Assembly (NCBI GenBank): GCA_015257125.1
Contig: JABZKU010000003.1
Location: 1-64,000 of the forward strand
Origin: Prevotellaceae bacterium
GTDB taxonomy: Bacteria > Bacteroidota > Bacteroidia > Bacteroidales > Bacteroidaceae
Direction: 5' to 3'
Length of the DNA: 64,000 nt
The notes under the pieces were generated by a model. It did not search any database and was not told the origin of the DNA. It saw nothing but the letters and a program-made list of their open reading frames with translations. The first letter of the stretch is position 1. The number at the start of each line of letters is the position of its first letter. Of this stretch, positions 26,357 to 34,356 are shown in pieces. The translations under genes and the position numbers were made by a program.

Positions 26357-26605
26357 TTACAAACCTTGGGCTTCGAGCTTTTCGCGAATGCGGAAAAGAT
26401 GCAGTACTTGGCCGCCGTAGACGGGCGCTTCGTGGTGTTTCTCCACAAGGTCGATATAACGTTCCACCGTGAGGCGGAGATCGGCGATATTCATGTAATT
26501 GAAGAGTTCGAGCGACTCAGGAAGTTGATCCATTCGCGCTTTGAACCACGCAATGAGTTCGGCAATCGCCGCTTTATCGTAGGTTTTCTGAAAAGGCTGT
26601 GGCAT
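26357..26605 (-). CDS. Small conserved hypothetical protein
   Basis: An 82-residue protein, MPQPFQKTYDKAAIAELIAW and onward, mostly helical with WFKARMDQLPESLEL in the middle and no membrane segment or metal motif. It reads well as a real protein and lies 56 bp after mnmA in the same direction, probably co-transcribed. I am not sure of its family and assign no function. Confidence 0.6.
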   Translation of the reverse strand: MPQPFQKTYDKAAIAELIAWFKARMDQLPESLELFNYMNIADLRLTVERYIDLVEKHHEAPVYGGQVLHLFRIREKLEAQGL

Positions 26606-26661
26606 AATTGAGGAGGAAAGGAGGGAACAATGCAACAGAATTAGAGGACACGCAATGCCCA

Positions 26662-27774
26662 TCAGACACTGATTTCGCCCGATCCGATGCAGACACGGCC
26701 GTCGGGCGTGTAGATGACGCCAAACTGTCCGGGGGCGATGCCTTGAATAGGGGCTTCGCCGTCGATGTGATAGCCGCCGTCGGCCGTGCGGGTGAGGAGT
26801 CCCTTGCGCCAACGGTCGGTGTGACGCACTTTGAACGTAATGTCGAACGTACCCTCGGCTGCCCACGGATCGCCGGTGAGGAAATGGAAACCCGCCAAGT
26901 TGAACGAACGCCCGTATTGCAACAGGTTGTCATAGCCGTGCGAGACATAAAGGATATTGGCCTCGAGATCTTTTTTGACCACAAACCAAGGTCCGCCGCC
27001 AAGTCCGAGGCCTTTGCGCTGACCGATGGTGTGAAACCAATAACCTTTGTGCTCTCCGACCTTTTTGCCGGTTTCTATTTCGATCACATCGCCCGTTCGC
27101 TCGCCCAAGAAGCGACGAACGAAATCGTTGTAGTTGATTTTTCCGAGAAAGCAGATGCCTTGCGAATCTTTGCGGCGGGCAGGCGCCAAACGGTTCTCGA
27201 CGGCAATGCGGCGCACCTCGTCTTTTTGCAAGTGGCCGAGGGGAAGCATGATTTTCTCGACCTGGCGCGGTTCGAGTTGTGCCAAGAAGTCGGTCTGATC
27301 CTTCACCGGATCGGGCGCAGTGCCCAACCATGTGTGATGAGCGGAGAGATCGGCCGATTCGCCCGAGCGGGGATCGCTGAACACCTCGTTGTCGCGAATG
27401 GTTCGCGCGTAGTGGCCGGTGCAAATGCGGTCATAGGCGTGGCCGACACGCTCTTCGAACGCACCGAACTTGATGAGGCGATTGCACATCACGTCGGGAT
27501 TGGGCGTAAGGCCACGACGCACGTGATCCATGGTGTAGCTTACCACGCGATCCCAGTACTCTTTTTGCAAATCGATGACTTCAAGCGGCAAACCATAGCG
27601 GCGTGCCATGGCTTGGCAGAGCTCAATATCCTCTTCGGCTGTGCAAGTGAGTTCGTCGTCCCCGTCCATTCCTATTTTAATATAGAAAAGATCGGGACGC
27701 AAGCCACGCTCCATCAACAAATGTGTGGCAACGGCGCTGTCGACGCCGCCGGAAAGTAAAAGGGCGATGTTCAT
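26662..27774 (-). CDS. mnmA: tRNA-specific 2-thiouridylase MnmA
   Basis: A 370-residue enzyme that thiolates U34 of tRNAs for Lys, Glu and Gln. It has the PP-loop LLLSGGVDSAVATHLL at the N-terminus, the catalytic Cys in TPNPDVMCNRLIKFG, and the second Cys in RKDSQGICFLGKINY. It continues with the conserved GYWFHTIGQRKGLGLGGGPW. Length is normal. Its ATG overlaps the ispH stop by 4 bases, so it is translationally coupled to ispH. Confidence 0.95.
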   Translation of the reverse strand: MNIALLLSGGVDSAVATHLLMERGLRPDLFYIKIGMDGDDELTCTAEEDIELCQAMARRYGLPLEVIDLQKEYWDRVVSYTMDHVRRGLTPNPDVMCNRLIKFGAFEERVGHAYDRICTGHYARTIRDNEVFSDPRSGESADLSAHHTWLGTAPDPVKDQTDFLAQLEPRQVEKIMLPLGHLQKDEVRRIAVENRLAPARRKDSQGICFLGKINYNDFVRRFLGERTGDVIEIETGKKVGEHKGYWFHTIGQRKGLGLGGGPWFVVKKDLEANILYVSHGYDNLLQYGRSFNLAGFHFLTGDPWAAEGTFDITFKVRHTDRWRKGLLTRTADGGYHIDGEAPIQGIAPGQFGVIYTPDGRVCIGSGEISV

Positions 27775-28697
27775 AACGACGAAGGCGTGGAGAAAGATGC
27801 TGAAGAAGAAGAGGAGTTTTCGGCGGCGCCGGCGTGATCGGGATCCAATTCGCGCACTCGCTCGGCACAACGCTCCATCAACCATTTCGGCGTGGAGGTG
27901 GCGCCGCAAATCCCAACGCTCTTAATGCCGGAGAACCACGCAGGATCGATCAATTCGGGGTCGTCGATCAGGTGCGTATTGGCATTGACCTTGCGACAGG
28001 CCTCGAAAAGCACACGCCCGTTGCTGCTTTTGAGTCCGCAGACGAAGAGAATGAGGTCGTGGCGCTGGGCAAATTCCTGCACCCCGGGCAGTCGATTCGA
28101 AACGCGGCGGCAAATCGTGTCGTAACAACGGAACTCTGCCGGCGGTTGAATGTGGGTGGTGAGGTAATCGATGAGCGTTTGAAAACCTTCGAGCGGTTTG
28201 GTGGTCTGCGAGAAGAGATAAGTGTTGCGCGTGAGGTCGACTTTGTCCACTTCGCTGATGTCGGAGATCACGATCGCCTCGCTGTTGGTCTGTCCCACAA
28301 GGCCGAGCACTTCGGCGTGCCCGTGTTTGCCGTAAATCACGATTTGCGGATTTTCCATTTCGTGATAAACGCGGCTGATGCGCTGTTGCAAATTGAGCAC
28401 CACGGGGCAGGTGGCATCCACCAGCGTGATGTTGTTGCGGCGTGCAATCTCGTAAGTTGAAGGCGGTTCGCCGTGTGCGCGGAGCAAGACGCGGACATCG
28501 CGCAGCGTGGCAAAGGTTTCGTGGTCGATGATCACCAGGCCGCGCTCGCGCAAACGTTCGCATTCGCGGCTGTTGTGGACGATGTCACCGAGACAATATA
28601 AGATGTCGCGCTGCCCGAGCTCTTCCTCCGCTTTTTTGATGGCGGTGGTGACGCCAAAGCAGAAGCCGGAACCGGCATCGATTTCAATATGTAGCAT
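27771..28697 (-). CDS. ispH: 4-hydroxy-3-methylbut-2-enyl diphosphate reductase
   Basis: A 308-residue [4Fe-4S] enzyme, the last step of the MEP isoprenoid pathway, giving IPP and DMAPP. The three cluster cysteines are in GSGFCFGVTTAI, VDATCPVVLNL and YDTICRRVSNR. His residues in DIVHN and LRAHGEP are also present. A Ser-rich tail (about 15 residues) after the catalytic core is unusual but harmless-looking. It lies between porQ (62 bp upstream) and mnmA (4-base overlap), and it supplies precursors for the polyprenyl synthase at 31767. Confidence 0.95.
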   Translation of the reverse strand: MLHIEIDAGSGFCFGVTTAIKKAEEELGQRDILYCLGDIVHNSRECERLRERGLVIIDHETFATLRDVRVLLRAHGEPPSTYEIARRNNITLVDATCPVVLNLQQRISRVYHEMENPQIVIYGKHGHAEVLGLVGQTNSEAIVISDISEVDKVDLTRNTYLFSQTTKPLEGFQTLIDYLTTHIQPPAEFRCYDTICRRVSNRLPGVQEFAQRHDLILFVCGLKSSNGRVLFEACRKVNANTHLIDDPELIDPAWFSGIKSVGICGATSTPKWLMERCAERVRELDPDHAGAAENSSSSSASFSTPSSL

Positions 28698-28759
28698 AGT
28701 TGTTGTCTGTTTGTGTGCAAGTGGAGTGTGCTTGCTGCCCATGAGCGAGCGGCCACCGA

Positions 28760-29737
28760 TCAAAGTTGGTAGGAGAGCGTGCCCATGAGGGAAGCACTCG
28801 CCAAATGATAGCGTGCCCAAGCCAAGTTGAGGCGCAAACGCGAAAATTGTACGCCGGCACCGAAGGAGAAGCCGGCACCGTGACCGCGACCGGCGGCCGT
28901 GAGTTCGTAGGCGCGGCGGAAGTTATAGCCGGCCGACAGCGTGACTTGCTGAGAAGGCATCCAGTCGACGCCCATCACCAAGTGGTTGGTGAACAAACGT
29001 CCCGCACTCAGTTCGGCATCGGCCGTGGGAATATAATAATCCTTCGTCCAACGTGTCAAATCAATGAGCGTGACGTTGAAGCGCAGCGGCGTGTGCGCCA
29101 ACTGCTTCGAGAAGCCCATCTGCAACGAGTAGGGAACGGTTTCGGTGCGCCGATCGAAATGCTTGATCTCCGCACCGGCATTGCGCAGCACGGCCGACCA
29201 GCTCCAGCCCTCTTCCTTATTATAATAGTTGAGTCCCACATCGACCGCCAAAGCCGCGGCACTCATGGTGCCCAGTCGCGAATAAATGGTCTTGAAGTTC
29301 GCACCGCCGGCCCATCGAGGCGACAACGCATAGCCGTAACCCGCGCCGACGATCACGTTGCTCGGTGTGAATTGACCCAAATTTGCGCCATATTCATCGG
29401 TTTCGAACATCGTGCCGTAACTAATGCGCTGGGCGAAAAAGCTCGCGGTGTGGCGGAGTCCGAAGCCGTGCACATATTGTGCGCCCGCCCACACCGCTCC
29501 ATCCGGAAGCGAAGCGACGGTGAGTCCGAACTGTCGGGGGGTGATGTCGGCCAACAAGGCCGGATTGTGCTGTGCGAGTGCGGCATCGTCATCGGGCACC
29601 GTGTTGCTTTCGCCGCCCAAAGCGGCCACATGCGCCGAAACGGGCAAGCGCAAAACATTATAAGCCGACGTGCTCTCCTGCGCCGATGCGCAAAGCACCG
29701 ACAAGAAGAGGAAGAGGAGAATTAGTTTTTTTTTCAT
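28760..29737 (-). CDS. porQ: Type IX secretion system protein PorQ
   Basis: A 325-residue outer-membrane beta-barrel-like protein with a signal peptide (MKKKLILLFLFLSVLCASAQ). It shows the PorQ pattern NVLRLPVSAHVAALGGESNTVPDDDAALAQHNPALL early and repeated amphipathic strands to the end, finishing in a strand with aromatic/hydrophobic terminus (LMGTLSYQL). PorQ is required for the type IX system in Porphyromonas gingivalis, so the organism probably secretes CTD proteins. It heads the porQ-ispH-mnmA operon. The start at 29737 places the signal peptide correctly. Confidence 0.85.
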   Translation of the reverse strand: MKKKLILLFLFLSVLCASAQESTSAYNVLRLPVSAHVAALGGESNTVPDDDAALAQHNPALLADITPRQFGLTVASLPDGAVWAGAQYVHGFGLRHTASFFAQRISYGTMFETDEYGANLGQFTPSNVIVGAGYGYALSPRWAGGANFKTIYSRLGTMSAAALAVDVGLNYYNKEEGWSWSAVLRNAGAEIKHFDRRTETVPYSLQMGFSKQLAHTPLRFNVTLIDLTRWTKDYYIPTADAELSAGRLFTNHLVMGVDWMPSQQVTLSAGYNFRRAYELTAAGRGHGAGFSFGAGVQFSRLRLNLAWARYHLASASLMGTLSYQL

Positions 29738-29758
29738 TCGCGCCGAAAAATAGTGCGA

Positions 29759-29797
29759 CAAAGGTACGACTTAATTTAGTTTTTGGGCGTACTTTTG
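29759..29797. promoter_or_regulatory. Divergent -7 elements: porQ and tonB
   Basis: The minus strand reads TACCTTTG at 29766-29759 (porQ, 22 bp before its ATG); the plus strand has TACTTTTG at 29790-29797 (tonB). Both match TAnnTTTG. Confidence 0.55.
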
Positions 29798-29921
29798 CCT
29801 TGAATTCAGAGGATAACCTCCTATTTTCAAAACGCCCTTGTGTGCAGTTCGGTCGTTTGCGACGTTCAACCGTTCACACAGGCGGCGTGTCTTTTATCTG
29901 TCTACTAAACTTACCCACACG

Positions 29922-30728
29922 TTGAACGATTCCCCCCTTCTTTCCCGTGAGTGGAACGAACTGGTGTTCGAAAACCGCAACAAAAGCTATGGCGCTTACG
30001 TGCTCCGCAAGGAGACCGGCAAGCGCTATCGGCGCGTGGGGATGATTTTCCTCGGCATCTTTTTAGTCATTGCCGCCATTGCCGCTGCATTGGGCTACTT
30101 CGTTTACAAGAAGGTGCAAGAGATCAGTGCCGAAATCACCGAAGAGGTGCGACATCTCGAGCCGGTCAAGACTCGCGAAGGCTTCGAACGCAAAAATATA
30201 TCTGTAGGTCGTCGCGCCGTAAAGGTCGCCACCACGCCGGGAGGACGCAACACGGCTCCCGTCATTGTGGACCGCCGAACGGTGGCGGCGCCCATTGGCA
30301 TCGACGGCCCCGACGACAGCAAGGAAATCGACCGCAGCGAACTCATCGACCAGGATGTGCACCACAATGCCGACCAGACCGATCTGCCGGTCGAGGGACC
30401 TCAACTCACAGCCACCGAGGTGGTCGAAGAGATGCCCCAATTTCCCGGCGGTTACACGGCGATGGTGAAATTTCTCGACGAGAACATCGTCTACTCCGGC
30501 GCAGCGCAACGATTGAAGCTCGCCGGTGTGTGCGAAGTGTCCTTCGTGGTGCAGCCCGACGGCAGTATCACCGACATAGAACTGACGAAGAAGGTACAAC
30601 CCATGCTCGATCGCGCCGTTCTCACCGGCATTCAGCGCATGCCCAAGTGGAAACCCGGCAAGCGCAAGGGCATTGCCACGCCGGTACGCGTAACGATTCC
30701 GGTGACCTTCGTCCTTTTCGATAAATGA
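29922..30728 (+). CDS. tonB: Energy transducer TonB
   Basis: About 268 residues. The cytoplasmic N-terminus EWNELVFENRNKSYGAYVLR is the Bacteroidetes TonB signature, followed by a transmembrane helix (VGMIFLGIFLVIAAIAAALG), a periplasmic linker and the TonB C-terminal domain (VVEEMPQFPGGYTAMVKFL through VRVTIPVTFVLF). It couples proton-motive force to outer-membrane TonB-dependent receptors. No ATG exists upstream of the helix: the best start is TTG at 29922, with another TTG at 29838. A -7 element lies at 29790-29797. No ExbB/ExbD gene is adjacent. Confidence 0.85.
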   Translation: MNDSPLLSREWNELVFENRNKSYGAYVLRKETGKRYRRVGMIFLGIFLVIAAIAAALGYFVYKKVQEISAEITEEVRHLEPVKTREGFERKNISVGRRAVKVATTPGGRNTAPVIVDRRTVAAPIGIDGPDDSKEIDRSELIDQDVHHNADQTDLPVEGPQLTATEVVEEMPQFPGGYTAMVKFLDENIVYSGAAQRLKLAGVCEVSFVVQPDGSITDIELTKKVQPMLDRAVLTGIQRMPKWKPGKRKGIATPVRVTIPVTFVLFDK

Positions 30729-30846
30729 GGACGAGTTTCACCGCTACCGGGCGCTTGTTGCGCTGCGCACTTCCGGCGCTTTCACGCATTTGTCGTCGTT
30801 TTTGAAGCCCCCGCCGACCTGTTCCCACCCCACCCCGAAAACCCTC

Positions 30847-30914
30847 GGCGAAAAGTGGACAAGTTTCGGCGAAAAGTCCACCACTTTTTCCGAAAAGTCG
30901 TCGACAAATGTCCC
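30847..30914. repeat. Tandem GAAAAGT repeat, dispersed intergenic family
   Basis: About three imperfect units of 21-24 bp of the form (GG)CGAAAAGT followed by a GAC/CAC segment and TTTC lie head to tail in the tonB-thioesterase gap. Related sequence occurs near 12527-12567, 35847-35901 and 48865-48885. Confidence 0.5.
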
Positions 30915-30947
30915 CAACTTCTCAACTTTTGCAACACCCCACACGCC

Positions 30948-31709
30948 ATGGTCGAAAAAAAACTCTTCTATCCCTTTGTCGTTGAGCCCTTTCAAGAGGA
31001 CTACACCGGCTCTTTAGCGTGGAGCACGCTCGGCAATCTCATTTTGCGCGTGTCGACGCTTCATGCCGAGGCGCACAATTTCGGTTACACCTACATGAAG
31101 GAGCACCACCGCGGCTGGGTGCTCTCGCGGCTCGTGCTGGAACTCGATCATCTGCCCCACACCGGCGAGAGTTATCAGTTGGGCACCTGGGTCAATCGCA
31201 TCTACCGCCAGTTCACCGACCGCCTCAATGCCATCACTTCGCCCGACGGGACGCCCTTCGGCCACGGCATTTCCACCTGGGCGCTCATCGACTATGACAA
31301 CCGCCAGCCCGTGAATCTCGAAACGCTCCCCGACGGTGGATTCTACGACGCGCTCCTCACAGAGGAAGTGCCCATCGCCGGTCCGGGCAGAGCGCGGGTG
31401 CAAGCCGCCGAACCCGTGTTGCGACACACGGCCGTCTACACCGACCTCGACATCAACGGCCATTTCAACTCCATTCGCTACATCGATCTGCTCCTCAACA
31501 GCTTCGACAAGGCTTGGCACGACCGGCATGTGGTGCACCGCATCGAAATGGCCTACGGACTCGAGGCTTATGCCGGCGAAGAGCTTCGCGTCTATCGCCA
31601 AGCCGTGAGCGATGATCGCGTGGCCTTCGAAGTGCGCCGACCCACTGCCGACGCTGCGAGCGAAAGCGTGCTGGTGCGCGCCCTTCTCACGGTGGCCGAT
31701 CGCCCCTAA
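30948..31709 (+). CDS. Acyl-ACP thioesterase
   Basis: A 253-residue double hot-dog protein of the FatA/FatB-like acyl-ACP thioesterase family. It begins FYPFVVEPFQEDYTGSLAWS, then GNLILRVSTLHAEAHNFGY and a second fold with YTDLDINGHFNSIRYIDLLL (the DxNxHxN-type catalytic region). It releases free fatty acids from acyl-ACP in the cytosol. The start at 30948 follows the intergenic repeat; the longer frame runs through that repeat and is rejected. It heads a loose plus-strand cluster. Confidence 0.85.
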   Translation: MVEKKLFYPFVVEPFQEDYTGSLAWSTLGNLILRVSTLHAEAHNFGYTYMKEHHRGWVLSRLVLELDHLPHTGESYQLGTWVNRIYRQFTDRLNAITSPDGTPFGHGISTWALIDYDNRQPVNLETLPDGGFYDALLTEEVPIAGPGRARVQAAEPVLRHTAVYTDLDINGHFNSIRYIDLLLNSFDKAWHDRHVVHRIEMAYGLEAYAGEELRVYRQAVSDDRVAFEVRRPTADAASESVLVRALLTVADRP

Positions 31710-31766
31710 TCCTCAGCTTTTCCACGAAAACAACCCATACTCCTCTCTACTACTAACACGAGAATC

Positions 31767-32714
31767 ATGCTTCAACACATTGAAGGCGCCTTGGCAGCCC
31801 TGCCCTATCCCGAACGCCCCGAGGGTCTTTACGATCCCATTCGTTTTATTCTCGCCGGCGGTGGGAAACGGCTGCGCCCCATGCTCCTACTCACGGCCTA
31901 CTCGCTCTATCACAGCGATTTCACCCCGGCGGTTTCGGCCGCCATCGGCATCGAGATGTACCACAACCACACCCTCGTGCACGATGACCTCATGGATCAC
32001 GCCGATGTGCGCCGCGGTCGCCCGACCGTCCACAAGCGGTGGAACGAAAACACCGCCGTGCTCTCGGGCGACACCATGTTGCTCCTCGCCTATCGCCTCA
32101 TTGCGCAAAGCACCGTCGGACGTACGGACGAAGTGATGCGACTTTTCACCGACAGCGCCATTGAGATTTGCGAAGGACAGCAATATGATGTCAATTTCGA
32201 GTCGCGCAGTGATGTCACTGAGGCCGAATACCTCGAAATGATCCGCCTCAAAACCTCTGTGCTCCTCGGTTGCGCTGCGAAAATGGGGGCTCTGCTCGCC
32301 GATGCGCCCGCCGCCGACTGCGAAGTGCTCTATCGTTTCGCCGAAAAGATCGGTTTGGCCTTCCAACTCCAAGACGACTATCTCGATGCCTACGGCGATC
32401 CCGAGGTCTTCGGCAAGAAGATTGGAGGCGATATCCTCTGTGGCAAGAAAACTTTCCTCACGGTTTCGGCCTTGGCGCAAATGTCTGAGAAAGAAGTTAC
32501 GCACTTCCTTCGCATGCTGGCCTGCGACTCGATCGATCCGGACGAGAAAATCCGCTTCGTCATGTCGTGCTACGCCAAATACAACGTGGAGGCGCTCTGC
32601 CAACAGCGCATTTCCGCCTACTTCGACGAAGCGCGCGCCGCTCTCTCCGAACTCAGCGTCGACGCCACCCCGATTTGGAACTACGTCACCCCGCTGCTCA
32701 GCCGCAATCACTGA
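31767..32714 (+). CDS. Polyprenyl (farnesyl/geranylgeranyl-type) diphosphate synthase
   Basis: A 315-residue trans-prenyltransferase condensing IPP with allylic diphosphates. The first Asp-rich motif is TLVHDDLMDHADVRRGRPT, the second is AFQLQDDYLDAYGD, and the GGGKRLRPML segment binds IPP. Two residues before the first motif are H and V, and bulky residues upstream (EMYHNHT) suggest a short-to-medium product, but chain length is not certain. Substrates come from IspH (27771). Confidence 0.88.
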   Translation: MLQHIEGALAALPYPERPEGLYDPIRFILAGGGKRLRPMLLLTAYSLYHSDFTPAVSAAIGIEMYHNHTLVHDDLMDHADVRRGRPTVHKRWNENTAVLSGDTMLLLAYRLIAQSTVGRTDEVMRLFTDSAIEICEGQQYDVNFESRSDVTEAEYLEMIRLKTSVLLGCAAKMGALLADAPAADCEVLYRFAEKIGLAFQLQDDYLDAYGDPEVFGKKIGGDILCGKKTFLTVSALAQMSEKEVTHFLRMLACDSIDPDEKIRFVMSCYAKYNVEALCQQRISAYFDEARAALSELSVDATPIWNYVTPLLSRNH

Positions 32715-32731
32715 TTTTTCCCCTCCTCTCC

Positions 32732-33508
32732 ATGTTTATCGACACCCACTGCCACCTCTATGCCGAGGAATTTGACGAAGATCGCCACCAAGTGGTGGAG
32801 CGCGCTCGCCAAGCCGGTGCGGAATGGCTGCTTTTGCCCAACATCGACGCCAATTCGCTCGGCCCGCTCGTGAGCACTTGCGACGAATGGCCCGATCTTT
32901 GTCGGCCCATGCTCGGACTTCACCCCACGGCCTTGCCACCCGATCCGCAACCTTTGCTCGATCGCATGGAGCAGTTGCTCGCACTCCCCACCTCTCCTTT
33001 CGTGGCCGTCGGCGAAGTCGGAGTCGATCTCTATTGGGACAGCACGCGACGTGAGGAGCAAATGGACGTTTTTCGTCGACAAGCCGAATGGAGCATCCGC
33101 TTCAATCTGCCGCTCATCATTCATTCCCGTTCCGCCCACGCCGAACTGCTCGAAGTGCTCACGCCTTTCAAACATGAGCTGCCCGGCGGCATCTTCCACT
33201 GCTTCGGCGGTTCGGCACGCGAAGCCGAAGAACTCCTGGCTTTCGACCGCTTTTTCTTGGGCATCGGCGGCGTTGTGACCTTCAAGAAGAGCACTTTGCC
33301 CGCCGTACTCGAGACGACTGTGCCACTCGAGCGCATCGTGCTCGAAACCGATGCGCCCTATCTCGCACCAACTCCCCATCGCGGCAAACGCAACGAGCCG
33401 GCTTACCTCCCACTCATCGTCGACCGTCTCGCCGATGTCTATCAAACCACACCGGAACGCATAGAACAAATCACGAGCCAAAACGCTCGCTCGCTCTTCG
33501 CGCTCTGA
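32732..33508 (+). CDS. tatD: TatD family metal-dependent hydrolase
   Basis: A 258-residue TIM-barrel hydrolase. Metal ligands are seen in FIDTHCHLYAEEF (HxH), VGEVGVDLYW (Glu), IIHSRSAHAEL (His), GIFHCFGGS (His) and LETDAPYLAPTPHRGKRNEP (Asp). TatD proteins are DNases or exonucleases implicated in repair and DNA degradation; the substrate here is unknown. It starts 18 bp after the prenyl synthase stop. Confidence 0.92.
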   Translation: MFIDTHCHLYAEEFDEDRHQVVERARQAGAEWLLLPNIDANSLGPLVSTCDEWPDLCRPMLGLHPTALPPDPQPLLDRMEQLLALPTSPFVAVGEVGVDLYWDSTRREEQMDVFRRQAEWSIRFNLPLIIHSRSAHAELLEVLTPFKHELPGGIFHCFGGSAREAEELLAFDRFFLGIGGVVTFKKSTLPAVLETTVPLERIVLETDAPYLAPTPHRGKRNEPAYLPLIVDRLADVYQTTPERIEQITSQNARSLFAL

Positions 33509-33533
33509 CTTTTATCTCAAAACACTCAGCATC

Positions 33534-33830
33534 ATGATCAAAATCTATGGCATGCCCTCTTGCCCCGACTGCGTTGCAGTGGACGAACAGGCCAAAAACG
33601 ATCCGCGCTTCGAGATCATCGACCTCGGCGCGCACGTTCTTCATCTCAAAAACTTTCTGAAATTGCGCGACACGCACCCCGCTTTCGACGCAGTGAAGAA
33701 GCACGGCGGAATCGGTATCCCCTGCTTTGTCAAAGAAGACGGCAGCATCACCTTCGATCCCCAGGAAGTGGGCCTCCTTCTTCCCGAGCACGACGCCCCG
33801 GCGTGCAACCTCGACGGCACCGGCTGCTGA
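33534..33830 (+). CDS. Glutaredoxin-like protein with CPDC motif
   Basis: A 98-residue thioredoxin-fold protein. It opens MIKIYGMPSCPDCVAVDEQA with a CxxC redox pair at the usual place, and GIGIPCFVKEDGSI supplies the cis-Pro loop. The C-terminus PACNLDGTGC adds two more cysteines, which may be redox-active or bind metal (inference). It lies 25 bp after tatD in the same direction. Confidence 0.8.
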   Translation: MIKIYGMPSCPDCVAVDEQAKNDPRFEIIDLGAHVLHLKNFLKLRDTHPAFDAVKKHGGIGIPCFVKEDGSITFDPQEVGLLLPEHDAPACNLDGTGC

Positions 33831-33936
33831 TCGAGCTTCATTTGTCCGAGCGCAAGTTTCGCCCCCTTTGTCGGCGAGACTTGCGCTCGCCCCTTTTCTC
33901 TTTTCTCCCATTCAGCCACCGCGCGACTTCCCTACC

Positions 33937-34356
33937 ATGACCGACGAACCCCGCGACACCGATCGACAAGCCCCCGCGAAGTCCTATCTCGACCACTTCA
34001 GTCCCAACCGTGCGGCCGACATTTACATCCGGGTGCTCAAACTCCTGCAGAAACAGCGCCACTACCGCGATCCGGATCTCACTGCTCGCCGCGTAGCTGA
34101 GCTCATCGGTTGCGATCACCGCGCCATCAGCGCCGCACTGGCCATCAGCACGGGCGAAAACTTCCTCCGTCTGCTCGCCAAGATCCGCGCAAACGAAGCC
34201 GCACGCATGCTCCGCGATCGGCGCTTCGCCGAATGGAACGCCGAAGACATCGGTTTGCACTGCGGATTTGCCTCCCGACAGTCGTTTTACAATGCCTTTA
34301 ACCGCGTTTGGGGCATGACCCCGCGCCAATACCGACTCCGATACCATGCTTCCTGA
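33937..34356 (+). CDS. Stand-alone AraC-type HTH protein
   Basis: A 139-residue protein with just an AraC/XylS DNA-binding region: ARRVAELIGCDHRAISAALA as the first HTH and DIGLHCGFASRQSFYNAFNR, then WGMTPRQYR as the second. The N-terminal 35 residues are polar and too short for a sensing domain. It overlaps the downstream UPF0597 gene by 11 bases, which implies co-translation and possibly control of that gene (inference). Start at 33937. Confidence 0.82.
   Translation: MTDEPRDTDRQAPAKSYLDHFSPNRAADIYIRVLKLLQKQRHYRDPDLTARRVAELIGCDHRAISAALAISTGENFLRLLAKIRANEAARMLRDRRFAEWNAEDIGLHCGFASRQSFYNAFNRVWGMTPRQYRLRYHAS

Noticed and set aside
30855..30947. N-terminal extension of the acyl-ACP thioesterase
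   Set aside because: The extra 31 residues are encoded by the GAAAAGT tandem repeat and are basic and unlike the family; the ATG at 30948 fits the fold.
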